64,000 nucleotides of DNA from Streptomyces cellostaticus (GTDB taxonomy: Bacteria > Actinomycetota > Actinomycetes > Streptomycetales > Streptomycetaceae), in contig NZ_KQ948025.1 in assembly GCF_001513965.1 (NCBI RefSeq), forward strand, positions 201,229 to 265,228, given 5' to 3'. Positions 1 through 8,619 of the stretch are shown one piece after another. The notes below the pieces were generated by a model. That model saw only the letters and a program-made list of their open reading frames with translations, searched no databases and had not been told where the DNA came from. How positions within the stretch are numbered: position 1 is the stretch's first letter; each line of letters opens with the position of its first letter. Position numbers and translations under genes: made by a program.

Positions 1-264
1 ACCATCAGGGCGCTCGGCACGACGACGACCTGTACGCCGACCAACAACCCCAAGCCGTCCCTGACGCTGGACGTGACGGCGGCGGGCGGCGGCTCCTCGG
101 GCGGCTCCTCCACTCCGAGCAGTAACGGTTCCGCGGGCCGGCTCCCGCAGACTGGCCCCGAGGACTCCGCCGTCGCCCTCGGCACGCTCGGCGGCACGGT
201 GCTGCTCGCGGGCGCGGCGGGCGCGCTGTGGCTGACCCGACGGAACCAGACCGTGCGGCGCTGA
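1..264 (+). CDS. C-terminal part of a sortase-anchored secreted protein (5' end outside window)
   Basis: The reading frame is open from base 1 to the TGA at 262-264, so only the last 87 residues are visible. The end has a Gly/Ser-rich spacer, an LPQTG sorting signal, a hydrophobic segment (about 20 residues) and a basic tail (TRRNQTVRR), the standard layout of a sortase substrate. The piece before the spacer (ALGTTTTCTPT, then SLTLDV) closely matches the C-terminal domain of the protein encoded at 2488-3792, so the two are paralogs. It is probably co-transcribed with the next three genes. The extracellular role is unknown. Confidence 0.85.
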   Translation, partial: TIRALGTTTTCTPTNNPKPSLTLDVTAAGGGSSGGSSTPSSNGSAGRLPQTGPEDSAVALGTLGGTVLLAGAAGALWLTRRNQTVRR

Positions 265-312
265 ACCAGCCGTACCCCGCTGAACCACAGGTCAAGACCG
301 CTGGAGCCGCCC

Positions 313-1269
313 ATGCCGTCCGCCGCCCGTGCCCTGCCCCGCGCCCGTGCCCTGCCCCGCGCCCGTCGGCTGCCCCCGGCCCTCTCCCGGCCCGCAGCCC
401 TGGGCCTGATCGCGCCCCTGTGCCTGATCGCCCTGCTGGGCGCGGCGCCCGCGGCCCCGGCTGCCGGAGGCTGGTCCGTCGCGCCCTCGGGAGGCGACCG
501 CCCGTCCTTCTACGCCGAGGGCCCGCCCGGAACGGTCCTGCAGGACACGGTGTCCGTCACCAACCCCGGGCGCGGGCCCGTCGTCGTACACCTGTCCGGC
601 ACCGGCGTCCAGATCGCCTTCGCCGAGCAGGGCGTACGCATCCCCGCCCGCACCCGTGCCGACGTGCCCTTCACGGTGAGCGTTCCGGCGGGGGCCGAGC
701 CCGGCGACCGCTCCGGCACGATCGTCGCGCGCGATGCCGACGGCCGGACGGGGACCGTACGCCTGCGCCTGCGCGTCGGCGGCCCGGCGCTCGCCGCGCT
801 GACCGTCGAGCATGTGGCGGTGCACGGTGATCGCATCACCTACGAGCTGGTCAACCGCGGTACGACCGTCCTCGTGCCGAGGCTCGCGGTACGCGCGGAC
901 GGCGTCTTCGGCCGGGTCCTGGACCGCGCGCCGCGCACCCTCCCCGTCCGCCTGCGGCCGAGCGCGCGCCTGCAACTGACCGAGCCCTGGCCGCACCGGC
1001 CGGCGCTGGACGCGGTCGCCGTACGGCTGACGGTCACGGCGCCGGGCGCAGCGCACGACACGGCGACCGCACAGGCGCGGTTCGTGCCGTGGGGGGCGGT
1101 GGCGGGCGGCGCGGGCGCGGTGACCGCGGGGGCGGGCGCGCTGATCGTCGTACGACGGCGGGGGAGCCGTACGGCGGACGGCGGCCCGGCGGCCGATGCC
1201 CCGGGGGCCGCCGGTGCTGGCGAAGTCCCCCGTGCCGGCGCCGGGCCGGCGGCGGGAGCGGCGACGTGA
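313..1269 (+). CDS. Secreted, membrane-anchored Ig-like (COG1470/DUF916-type) protein
   Basis: 318 residues. A long basic N-terminus leads into a hydrophobic signal segment ending AAPAAPAAGG. The ectodomain has beta-rich text typical of NPCBM/COG1470-type Ig-like domains (VSVTNPGRGPVVVHLSGTGV; FTVSVPAGAEPGDRSGTIVA). Near residues 255-280 there is a single membrane segment followed by RRRGS and a low-complexity Ala/Gly/Pro tail. The tail is encoded by the first copy of the tandem duplication at 1189. The N-terminus repeats RALPRAR, so the start may be internal. The gene lies in the same operon-like run as the sortase substrates; I infer a cell-surface role, with no enzymatic motif seen. Confidence 0.7.
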   Translation: MPSAARALPRARALPRARRLPPALSRPAALGLIAPLCLIALLGAAPAAPAAGGWSVAPSGGDRPSFYAEGPPGTVLQDTVSVTNPGRGPVVVHLSGTGVQIAFAEQGVRIPARTRADVPFTVSVPAGAEPGDRSGTIVARDADGRTGTVRLRLRVGGPALAALTVEHVAVHGDRITYELVNRGTTVLVPRLAVRADGVFGRVLDRAPRTLPVRLRPSARLQLTEPWPHRPALDAVAVRLTVTAPGAAHDTATAQARFVPWGAVAGGAGAVTAGAGALIVVRRRGSRTADGGPAADAPGAAGAGEVPRAGAGPAAGAAT

Positions 1270-1419
1270 GCGGCAGTAAGGCACGGATGCTGCGGCTGCC
1301 CGCGCTGCTCCTGCTGCCGCTCGCCGCCCCCGCGGCCGATGCCCCGGGGGCCGCCGGTGCGGGCGAAGTCCCCCGTGCCGGGGCCGGGCCGGCGGCGGGA
1401 GCGGTGAAGTGAGCGGCAG
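1189..1419 (+). repeat. Direct tandem duplication, period 143 bp
   Basis: Bases 1189-1276 reappear at 1332-1419 with only four substitutions in 88. The unit covers the 3' tail of the gene at 313, the GTGA start-stop overlap and the start of the following signal peptide. The leucine-rich signal coding stretch that follows (about 1297-1338) reappears after 1438 with an extra 18 bases in the second copy. The duplication explains the short reading frame 1266-1412. Confidence 0.9.
1266..1412 (+). CDS. 48-residue chimeric ORF created by tandem duplication
   Basis: The GTG start overlaps the stop of the upstream gene (GTGA), and its own stop overlaps the GTG of the downstream gene in the same way. 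The product is a signal-peptide-like N-terminus (MLRLPALLLLPLAAPAAD) fused to the Ala/Gly/Pro tail of the protein encoded at 313. Both halves are duplicated neighbours, so this is most likely a duplication by-product that keeps the operon translationally coupled, not an evolved gene. It could still be translated. Confidence 0.3.
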   Translation: MSGSKARMLRLPALLLLPLAAPAADAPGAAGAGEVPRAGAGPAAGAVK

Positions 1420-2491
1420 GCCAGGGATTCTGCGGCTGCCCGTGCTGGCGGCGGTGCTTGCGCTGCTCCTGCTGCCGCTCGCCGCCCCCGCGGCCGTGGC
1501 GGACGGGCCCGTCGTGAAGCTGTCCGAGTCCCAGGCGGGCACGGGCGGTTCGGTGACCGTCAGCGGCAGCGGCTGGCGGCCGCACACCCTGCTGATGATG
1601 CTGATCTGCGGGCGGTCCACCCCCTCCCGGGGCGTGATCGGCGGCACCAACTCCTGTGCCAACGGAGACGGCCGGGCCGTGACCACCGGTGCCGACGGCT
1701 CCTTCGCCAGGAAACTGCCGGTCGCCGAACCGCCCGTACCGTGTCCCTGCGTGGTGCACGTGGCCACGGTGACCGGCGCGCAGGCCGCGGCGGACGCGGT
1801 CTTCCAGGTCGCCGGGCATCCCGTCGCCCCGCTGCCCGCCGAGACCTCGGGCGGCCGCCTGTCGATCCTCTCCGACACCCGGCTGACCGGCTCCGGCTCC
1901 CTGCTGACCTGGTTCGGGGCGCCGCCGAGCCGCACCCTGGTCTTCACCGTCGGCAACAGCGGCTCCGCCGCGATCAAGGACCCGGTCTTCCGGGTCGGCA
2001 CCGCGCACGGCGTCTTCGCCCCCCAGTGGGACGAGCAGCAGTGGCGCGGCACCCTCGCGCCCGGCGGGAAAGCGCAGATCAAGCTGCCCGTCGAGCTGTC
2101 GGCCGCCGCACACGGCGACTACACCGTGTCCCTCCGGTACGACGGCCGGACCCTCGCCGAGCAGCCCTGGGGCGTGGGCCGGCCCTGGGGCGTGACGCTG
2201 TTCTGGATCCTGCTCTGCCTGGTCGTCCCGGCCGCGGTCTTCCGCGCCGGGATGGCCGTGGTGGACCGGGTACGGCCGCGCCGGCCGGGCGGGGTACGCC
2301 ACCGGCGGCTCGCCCGGCCCGCGCTGCGGCTGCCCCGCTCCCGCACCTCCGGGCCCCCGCCCGACCCGACTCCGACCCTGCCGTGGTTCACCCCGGACTC
2401 CGCTCCGGGCGGCCCGGCCGGCCGGCTCTCCGCACCGCACGACGACAGCCCGACGAGTCCTACGACTCCCACCACGAAGGGACCCACGTGA
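1409..2491 (+). CDS. Secreted membrane-anchored protein with neocarzinostatin-like domain
   Basis: 360 residues from a GTG that overlaps the preceding stop. A signal peptide (LAAVLALLLLPLAAPAAVA) is followed by an Ig-like domain resembling the neocarzinostatin fold (VTVSGSGWRP, paired Cys residues around ICG, SCAN and PCPC). A second beta-rich domain follows (LVFTVGNSGSAAIKDPVF), then one membrane helix (VTLFWILLCLVVPAAVF, near residue 260) and a basic, Pro-rich cytoplasmic tail. The stop overlaps the next GTG, so translation is coupled to the LAETG protein. The neocarzinostatin likeness is my inference from sequence pattern. No binding partner can be predicted. Confidence 0.7.
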   Translation: MSGRPGILRLPVLAAVLALLLLPLAAPAAVADGPVVKLSESQAGTGGSVTVSGSGWRPHTLLMMLICGRSTPSRGVIGGTNSCANGDGRAVTTGADGSFARKLPVAEPPVPCPCVVHVATVTGAQAAADAVFQVAGHPVAPLPAETSGGRLSILSDTRLTGSGSLLTWFGAPPSRTLVFTVGNSGSAAIKDPVFRVGTAHGVFAPQWDEQQWRGTLAPGGKAQIKLPVELSAAAHGDYTVSLRYDGRTLAEQPWGVGRPWGVTLFWILLCLVVPAAVFRAGMAVVDRVRPRRPGGVRHRRLARPALRLPRSRTSGPPPDPTPTLPWFTPDSAPGGPAGRLSAPHDDSPTSPTTPTTKGPT

Positions 2492-3792
2492 GCATGCGAA
2501 GGAGAGTCACACCGGCCCGAAGGACGGGCGCCGCGGGCGCCGCACTGGTGCTCTGCTCGGCGGGCCTGCTGCTGGGCATGGCCGCCACGCCCGCGCAGGC
2601 GGCCCAGGTGTCGTTCGCCACCCACTGCGTGCCGCCCGCGGGCATCGACCCGGTCGACGGCACCACGAAGGTCGAGATCACCGCGCCGGCCACGGCCAAG
2701 GTGGGCGACACGGTGGACATCGTGTGGAAGTTCGTACAGGCCGCCTCCAAGAACCCGGACATCATCGACCTGCCCGCCAACTCGGTGCAGCCGTCCGGGG
2801 TGCTCAAGGCCGCCGGCGCGCAGACCGCCGACATCGCCCTGCAGGGATCGCGTCAGAACCCGGCGATCCCCAAGGGCGGCGCCATGGTGCTGTCGGACAT
2901 GAAGGGCACCCTGAAGCTGACGACGGCCGGCGAGGTGACGCTGACGCCGGACGCGTACACGGTCAACGCGATGTCGACGGACACCAAGTGCACGCCGAAG
3001 GAGACCGTGCAGAAGGCGGCGACGATCCAGGTGACGCCGGGGAGCGGGGGCACGTCCAGCGGGACGCCGACCCAGTCGACGACACCGACCCGGTCGACGA
3101 CGCCGACGAACACCGCGACCGCGACCGCCACGGCGACGGCGACCGGCGGCACCGGCCAGACCGACTTCCCCGGCAAGGAGGTCCAGGTGCCGTACGCCTG
3201 CAAGACGCCGATCGGCGACAAGAACGCGACCTCGCCGGTGCAGATCAACGCCAAGAAGAACGGCGGGAGTTACGACCTCACCGTGCAGTTCAAGAAATCG
3301 GTGATGAACAGCCCCGCCGACATCCCGAAGGACTCCGTGAAGCCGTCGATGGAGGTGGTGCTGGGCGGCGCGGACAAGGGCACCGTGCACGTGGAGGGGC
3401 CGACGAACGCGAACCCCGTCAAGTCCGGCGACCCGATCGAGATCCCCGACCTCACCGGCACCTACAAGCCGGGCGCGAGCGGCACCTCGACCCTGTCCCC
3501 GGGCGTGCTGACCATCAAGGCCCTGGGCACGACGACGACCTGCACGCCGACCAAGTCGGAGGTCTCGCTCACCCTGGACACCGCACAGCAGCCGGGCGGC
3601 GCCTCGGGCGGCACGTCGACCTCCGGGGGCTCCTCGTCCACCGGCGGCAGCAGCACCAGCGGTTCGGGCGGCCTCGCCGAGACCGGTTCCGGCAACCACG
3701 GTGCCCTCAAGGCCCTCGGCCTGGTGGCGGGCACGGCGATCCTGCTGGGCGGCGCGGTGTTCACGTTCATGCCACGACGAAGGGCGCGATAG
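2488..3792 (+). CDS. Sortase-anchored (LAETG) two-domain cell-wall protein
   Basis: 434 residues. The GTG at 2488 overlaps the previous stop (GTGA), and a clear signal peptide ending TPAQA follows. Two homologous beta-rich domains are joined by a Thr-rich linker with TATATATATATGG. Each domain has a conserved late Cys (TKCTPKE, TTCTPTK). The C-terminus has a Gly/Ser spacer, LAETG, a hydrophobic helix and PRRRAR, matching the LAxTG signal used by Streptomyces class E sortases. The second domain is paralogous to the truncated protein at 1-264. It is the last gene of this unit and is followed by a strong hairpin. Confidence 0.85.
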   Translation: MSMRRRVTPARRTGAAGAALVLCSAGLLLGMAATPAQAAQVSFATHCVPPAGIDPVDGTTKVEITAPATAKVGDTVDIVWKFVQAASKNPDIIDLPANSVQPSGVLKAAGAQTADIALQGSRQNPAIPKGGAMVLSDMKGTLKLTTAGEVTLTPDAYTVNAMSTDTKCTPKETVQKAATIQVTPGSGGTSSGTPTQSTTPTRSTTPTNTATATATATATGGTGQTDFPGKEVQVPYACKTPIGDKNATSPVQINAKKNGGSYDLTVQFKKSVMNSPADIPKDSVKPSMEVVLGGADKGTVHVEGPTNANPVKSGDPIEIPDLTGTYKPGASGTSTLSPGVLTIKALGTTTTCTPTKSEVSLTLDTAQQPGGASGGTSTSGGSSSTGGSSTSGSGGLAETGSGNHGALKALGLVAGTAILLGGAVFTFMPRRRAR

Positions 3793-3801
3793 CCAGCCTG
3801 A

Positions 3802-3829
3802 AGGGGCACGGGGAACGGCGCGACCAGCC
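3802..3829. repeat. Streptomyces intergenic REP-like element (degenerate copy)
   Basis: The block AGGGGCACGGGGAAC ... GCGCGACCAGCC is the reverse complement, with two differences, of the element at 38549-38579. From memory this motif is widespread in Streptomyces intergenic regions. Confidence 0.6.
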
Positions 3830-3891
3830 ACTCCGCACCTGTTGTCGCACACCTCGCCGGCCCCTACGGCGCTTCGCATGCCTCACACACA

Positions 3892-3935
3892 CCGAGAGGG
3901 CCGCCGCACCACGTTGGATGCAGCGGCCCTCTCGG
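3892..3935. terminator. Two-way hairpin terminator
   Basis: A perfect 13-bp stem (3892-3904 with 3923-3935, arm CCGAGAGGGCCGC) encloses an 18-base loop. It lies between convergent genes ending at 3792 and 3950. Confidence 0.8.
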
Positions 3936-3949
3936 CCAAGTCCGAACGA

Positions 3950-5455
3950 CTAGTGAACGTCGCCCATCAGCTTGTTGACCCTGCCGCGGTACATCCACAC
4001 CGCGACACCGGCGATCACGGCGAGCACCGCCTCCAGGGCGACGAAGCCCGTCTTGTCGAGGTTGACCCCGCCGACGGCCGGGTTCGACAGCAGGGCGGTG
4101 AAGGAGTCGCCCGCGGTGACCGCGAGGAACCAGACGCCCATCATCTGGGAGGCGTACTTCTTCGGCGCCATCTTCGTCGTCACGGACAGACCCACCGGCG
4201 ACAGCGTCAGCTCACCGATGGTCTGGACGAAGTAGATGCCGACCATCCACATCGCCGCGGCCTTGTGACCGCCCTCGGCGATCGACAGCGGGGCGAGGAA
4301 GACGAAGAAGGACGCACCGATCAGCACGAGACCGGAGGCGAACTTCACGATGGTGCTCGGCTCCTGGCCGCGCCGGTTCAGCCACAGCCACAGCCAGGCG
4401 CAGACGGGCGCCAGAGCCATGATCATGACCGGGTTGACCGACTGGTACCAGGAGACCGGGAACCCCCAGCCGAAGATCGTGTTCTTGGCCGACTCGCTGG
4501 CGAAGATCGACAGGGTCGAACCGCCCTGGTCGTAGATCATCCAGAAGACGGCGGCGGCGACGAAGAACCAGACGTACGCCGACACCTTCGAGCGCTCGGC
4601 CGCGTCCAGGTCCTTGTCCCGGCGGATGCGGGCGATGACCACGATCGGCACGATCAGACCGATGACGGTCAGCGGGATCAGCGCCCAGTTCAGGGTGAAG
4701 TGGCCCGTGAAGCCGACGACGGCGTAGAAGACCGCGGCGATCGCCAGCCAGGTCAGGCCCTTGCGCAGCGTGGCGGACTTCTCGTCGGCCGACATCGGCG
4801 TGGGAACGACGTCGCTCTTCTCGCTCAGGTGACGGCTGCCGAGCAGGTACTGGGCCAGACCCAGCGCCATGCCGAGCGCGGCCAGCGCGAACCCGAAGTG
4901 CCAGTTGACGTTCTCGCCGACGGTGCCGATGACCAGCGGCGCGGCGAACGCGCCCGCGTTGATGCCGATGTAGAAGAGGGTGAAGCCACCGTCACGACGC
5001 GGGTCGTCCGGGCCCTTGTACAGGTGGCCGACCATCGTGGAGATGTTGGCCTTCAGCAGACCCGAGCCGATGGCGACGAGGCCGAGACCGACGAAGAAGC
5101 TGACGGCGGCCGGCAGCGCCAGGCACAGGTGGCCGAGCATGATGATCAGGCCCGCGAACGCGACCGTCTTGCGGGGGCCGAGGAAGCGGTCCGCGACCCA
5201 GCCGCCGGGCAGGGCGAGCAGGTACACGAGCGACACGTACACCGAGTAGATCGCGGTCGCCGTGCCCGCGTTCAGGTGCAGGCCACCCGGGGCCACCAGG
5301 TACAGCGGGAGCAGGGCCCTCATGCCGTAGTAGGAGAAACGCTCCCACATCTCGGTCATGAAGAGAGTGGCCAGTCCGCGGGGGTGGCCGAAGAAGGTCT
5401 TCTCGGACCCGGGGGTGCCCGGGCGGACCGAGTCCTTCGTCAGGCTGGACGCCAT
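3950..5455 (-). CDS. dtpT: POT/PTR family proton-dependent oligopeptide transporter
   Basis: 501 residues from the ATG at 5455, which has AAGGAA upstream; longer in-frame extensions are low-complexity Pro/Gly and unlikely. The POT signature is clear near the N-terminus (EMWERFSYYGMRALLPLYL), as is the conserved loop GGWVADRFLG. About 12-14 hydrophobic helices follow, including FTLFYIGINAGAFAAP, a conserved helix of this family. The protein imports di- and tripeptides with protons across the cytoplasmic membrane. It is a single gene, convergent with the cell-wall protein set and divergent from a two-component system that might regulate it. Substrate range is not visible. Confidence 0.9.
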   Translation of the reverse strand: MASSLTKDSVRPGTPGSEKTFFGHPRGLATLFMTEMWERFSYYGMRALLPLYLVAPGGLHLNAGTATAIYSVYVSLVYLLALPGGWVADRFLGPRKTVAFAGLIIMLGHLCLALPAAVSFFVGLGLVAIGSGLLKANISTMVGHLYKGPDDPRRDGGFTLFYIGINAGAFAAPLVIGTVGENVNWHFGFALAALGMALGLAQYLLGSRHLSEKSDVVPTPMSADEKSATLRKGLTWLAIAAVFYAVVGFTGHFTLNWALIPLTVIGLIVPIVVIARIRRDKDLDAAERSKVSAYVWFFVAAAVFWMIYDQGGSTLSIFASESAKNTIFGWGFPVSWYQSVNPVMIMALAPVCAWLWLWLNRRGQEPSTIVKFASGLVLIGASFFVFLAPLSIAEGGHKAAAMWMVGIYFVQTIGELTLSPVGLSVTTKMAPKKYASQMMGVWFLAVTAGDSFTALLSNPAVGGVNLDKTGFVALEAVLAVIAGVAVWMYRGRVNKLMGDVH

Positions 5456-5946
5456 GGTCGTTCCTTGCTGGTCGGGACGCGCGTTGGAGCGCTGCGCGCC
5501 CGGTGGGGGTGTGGCCGGCACCGGCGGGGTCGGCCGTCCACCCCCACGCCCAGGGGGAGTCGGCTCCGGATCACGGAGCGGCGGACGGCGACCACCGGGA
5601 TCCACGCCCTGGACGCGTCACTGCGTCCGGAGCCCGGCCAGAGGTCATTCCTTTCAAGGCTGATCTTCACCAGCCCGCACACAAAAGAGACCTTCAGCGT
5701 CAAGTGCCCGCCAAAGGTCCCCGGTGTACTACAGGCGTTCAGGTCACCATACGGCAGGACAGTGCCGGATATGGAAGGACTTGAGACGCGGATCACAGGT
5801 GTCGGGGGAACCATGAGATCGGTTTCGAAGGTCTCCTCTACGATCGCACCTCTGAGGCAATGGTTCGTACCACTGGTCCGGCAAGGTAAGAAGCCCTGGA
5901 ACCGATCACACCCCAGCAGCGCGCGCGAGCGGTCTACCATCACTGC
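5456..5946. promoter_or_regulatory. Divergent promoter region, transporter / two-component system
   Basis: No gene is supported in these 491 bases. On the plus side TACCAT at 5935-5940 sits seven bases before the ATG at 5947 and no Shine-Dalgarno is present, so the response regulator mRNA is probably leaderless. The minus-side Shine-Dalgarno of the transporter lies just upstream of 5455. Short G/C-rich inverted repeats occur around 5505-5560, but I could not assign them to a regulator. Confidence 0.5.
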
Positions 5947-6624
5947 ATGACCCGTGTACTGCTCGCCGAGGACGACGCGTCCATCTCGGAACCGCTGGCC
6001 CGCGCCCTGCGCCGGGAAGGGTACGAGGTCGAGGTGCGCGAGGACGGACCCACCGCGCTCGACGCCGGAATGCAGGGCGGCGTCGATCTGGTCGTGCTGG
6101 ACCTGGGCCTGCCCGGCATGGACGGCCTGGAGGTCGCCCGCCGGTTGCGCGCCGACGGCCACACCGTGCCGATCCTCATCCTGACCGCGCGGGCCGACGA
6201 GGTGGACACCGTCGTCGGCCTGGACGCGGGCGCCGACGACTACGTCACCAAGCCCTTCCGGCTCGCCGAACTGCTCGCCCGGGTGCGGGCCCTGCTGCGG
6301 CGCGGTGCGGCGGAGCCGCAGCAGCCGCCGGCCACGCACGGCGTGCGGATCGACGTCGAGTCGCACCGGGCGTGGATGGGTGACGAGGAACTCCAGCTCA
6401 CCGCCAAGGAGTTCGACCTGCTGCGGGTCCTGGTCCGGGACGCCGGCCGGGTCGTGACCCGCGACCAGCTGATGCGCGAGGTCTGGGACACGACGTGGTG
6501 GTCCTCGACCAAGACGCTGGACATGCATATCTCCTGGCTGCGCAAGAAGCTGGGCGACGACGCGGCGAACCCCCGGTACATCGCGACGGTGCGTGGCGTG
6601 GGCTTCCGCTTCGAGAAGAGCTGA
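5947..6624 (+). CDS. OmpR/PhoB-family response regulator
   Basis: 225 residues. The receiver domain has acidic residues E8-D9-D10, phosphoacceptor D52 (VVLDLGLPGMDG), T80 and K102 (TKPF). The C-terminal winged helix (about 125-222) has the DNA-contact pattern TAKEFDLLRVL and a final hairpin YIATVRGVGFRFE. It is paired with the histidine kinase 41 bases downstream. It is predicted to be leaderless. Target genes are not visible; the divergent peptide transporter is one candidate. Confidence 0.93.
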   Translation: MTRVLLAEDDASISEPLARALRREGYEVEVREDGPTALDAGMQGGVDLVVLDLGLPGMDGLEVARRLRADGHTVPILILTARADEVDTVVGLDAGADDYVTKPFRLAELLARVRALLRRGAAEPQQPPATHGVRIDVESHRAWMGDEELQLTAKEFDLLRVLVRDAGRVVTRDQLMREVWDTTWWSSTKTLDMHISWLRKKLGDDAANPRYIATVRGVGFRFEKS

Positions 6625-6665
6625 ACCCCCGCCAGGGGCCGAGCGATCAGTTCAGGTAACGGAAC

Positions 6666-7937
6666 ATGCGCCGACGTCTCATCCAGTCCACCCTCGCCGT
6701 CGTCCTCGTGGTGATCGCGGTCTTCGGCGTGTCCCTCGTCATCGTCGAGACGCGCACGATCAGCAACAGTGCCCAGGAGCGCGTGGAGTCCGAGGCGGTG
6801 CGGCTGGCCAGCATCGTGGACAGCCGGATCCTCGCGGCGGAGAACGTCAACGCCGAGGTCCTGCGCAACCCGGTCAGCAAGGACCAGTACGCGGAGATCC
6901 GGGTGCCGGGCCGGCCGCCGATCGAGATCGGCACCAAGCCCGAGGGCGACGTCATCCGCTCCACGCAGACGGGCGAGGAGGGCGAGACGGTCACCGTCGA
7001 GGAGCCCCGCTCCGCGGTGACCCGCGAGGTCGGCCGGACCCTGCTGATCATCGGGCTGGTGGCGCTGCTCGCGGTGGTCGCCGCCGTGCTGCTCGCCGTA
7101 CGCCAGGCCAACCGGCTCGCCTCCCCGCTCACCGACCTCGCCGAGACCGCCGAACGCCTCGGCTCCGGCGACCCGCGCCCGCGGCACAAGCGGTACGGCG
7201 TCCCCGAGCTGGACCGGGTCGCCGACGTGCTGGACTCCTCCGCCGAGCGCATCGGCCGGATGCTGACCGCGGAGCGGCGCCTCGCCGCCGATGCCTCGCA
7301 CCAACTGCGCACCCCCCTCACCGCCCTGTCCATGCGCCTCGAGGAGATCACCCTCACCGACGATCCGGACACGGTGAAGGAGGAGGCGAACGTCGCTCTC
7401 GCCCAGGTCGAGCGGCTCACCGACGTGGTGGAGCGGCTGCTGACCAACTCGCGCGACCCGCGCACCGGTTCCGCCGTCGCCTTCGATCTGGACGAGGTCA
7501 TCCAGCAGCAGCTCGCCGAGTGGCGGCCCGCCTACCGCAGCGCCGGGCGGGCCATCGTCAGCTCGGGCAAACGGCATCTGCAGGCCGTCGGCACCCCGGG
7601 CGCGGTGGCGCAGGTGCTGGCCGCGCTGATCGAGAACTCGCTGATGCACGGCGGCGGCACGGTCGCCCTGCGCACCCGCGTCACCGGCAACCAGTCCGTG
7701 GTCGAGGTCACCGACGAGGGCGCCGGCGTTCCGGCCGACCTGGGCGCGCGGATCTTCGAGCGGACCATCAGCGGGCGGAACTCCACGGGCATCGGCCTGG
7801 CCGTCGCCCGGGACCTCGCGGAGGCCGACGGCGGCCGCCTGGAGCTGCTCCAGGCCCAGCCGCCGGTGTTCGGCCTGTTCCTGTCCCGCACGCCCCCGGC
7901 CCGCAAGCACGACGAGGACCAGCCGATGGTCCGCTAG
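6666..7937 (+). CDS. Membrane sensor histidine kinase
   Basis: 423 residues. TM1 spans about 8-28, a short extracytoplasmic sensor about 30-120, TM2 about 124-145, then HAMP, and a HisKA helix with phosphorylated H212 (ADASHQLRTPLTAL). The HATPase domain has N324 (LIENSLMH), D350-E-G-A-G and G375-I-G-L-A. It phosphorylates the regulator encoded just upstream. The sensor region is only about 90 residues, rich in E/R, without Cys or known ligand motifs. Its stop overlaps the convergent gtrA-like gene by four bases, so no terminator separates them. Confidence 0.92.
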   Translation: MRRRLIQSTLAVVLVVIAVFGVSLVIVETRTISNSAQERVESEAVRLASIVDSRILAAENVNAEVLRNPVSKDQYAEIRVPGRPPIEIGTKPEGDVIRSTQTGEEGETVTVEEPRSAVTREVGRTLLIIGLVALLAVVAAVLLAVRQANRLASPLTDLAETAERLGSGDPRPRHKRYGVPELDRVADVLDSSAERIGRMLTAERRLAADASHQLRTPLTALSMRLEEITLTDDPDTVKEEANVALAQVERLTDVVERLLTNSRDPRTGSAVAFDLDEVIQQQLAEWRPAYRSAGRAIVSSGKRHLQAVGTPGAVAQVLAALIENSLMHGGGTVALRTRVTGNQSVVEVTDEGAGVPADLGARIFERTISGRNSTGIGLAVARDLAEADGGRLELLQAQPPVFGLFLSRTPPARKHDEDQPMVR

Positions 7938-8437
7938 GGCACCCGCTGGCTGGGTGCGGGCTTCTTCGACTCGTGCTCCAGGATCGATTCCGCGCTCGCC
8001 ACCGTCTCGCGGGCCGGCAGCGCCTTGAAGACCCAGGTGCGGTACGACCAGAACCGGAACAGGGTGGCGATGCCGATGCCGAGGAACTTGAAGACGTTGC
8101 TCTGCAGCGGGCTGTCCCAGCCGAATCCGTACGTGGCCAGATAGAGCACGCCGTTCTCGATCACCAGGCCGATCGCGCTGAAGATCAGGAACAGCGTGAG
8201 TTCCTTGGTGCGGCCGCCTCTGTCGCGATCCCGGTACGTCCAGTAACGGAAGCCGACGTAGTTGAAGGCGATCGCGACGACGGTCGCGATGATGCTGGCG
8301 CGCACCACCGGCAGGTCGGAGACGTGCCGGACCAGATTGAAAACACCGAGATTGACAAGGACGCCGGCGCCGCCGACGGCGCCGAACTTGGCCACCTCGC
8401 GTACGAGCCGTTGCAGCCCCGAGGAACGAGGTTCCAT
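7934..8437 (-). CDS. GtrA family membrane protein
   Basis: 167 residues from the ATG at 8437, chosen because AGGAG lies ten bases upstream; an upstream ATG at 8479 lacks this. Four hydrophobic helices show the GtrA pattern (KFGAVGGAGVLVNLGVFNLV; NYVGFRYWTYRDRDR; KFLGIGIATLFRFWSYRTWVF). GtrA-like proteins are thought to move or present polyprenyl-linked sugars across the membrane, often for cell-surface decoration. The C-terminal tail is charged. The partner glycosyltransferase is not adjacent. Confidence 0.85.
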   Translation of the reverse strand: MEPRSSGLQRLVREVAKFGAVGGAGVLVNLGVFNLVRHVSDLPVVRASIIATVVAIAFNYVGFRYWTYRDRDRGGRTKELTLFLIFSAIGLVIENGVLYLATYGFGWDSPLQSNVFKFLGIGIATLFRFWSYRTWVFKALPARETVASAESILEHESKKPAPSQRVP

Positions 8438-8619
8438 GGCTGTGCAGCTCCTGTCCGTAGGTTTCGACAACCCAGCCATGCTAACCAGGCGGCCGTCCCG
8501 GCGCGCATGGACCAGGCCACAGCTTGGGAACGGGTCGGAAAGAGGCGGGAAAGCCCCGGGTAAGAGGGCGTGAGAGGGACGCGATCCGGCCGCACCGGCG
8601 TGGCCGATACGCTAGGGGT

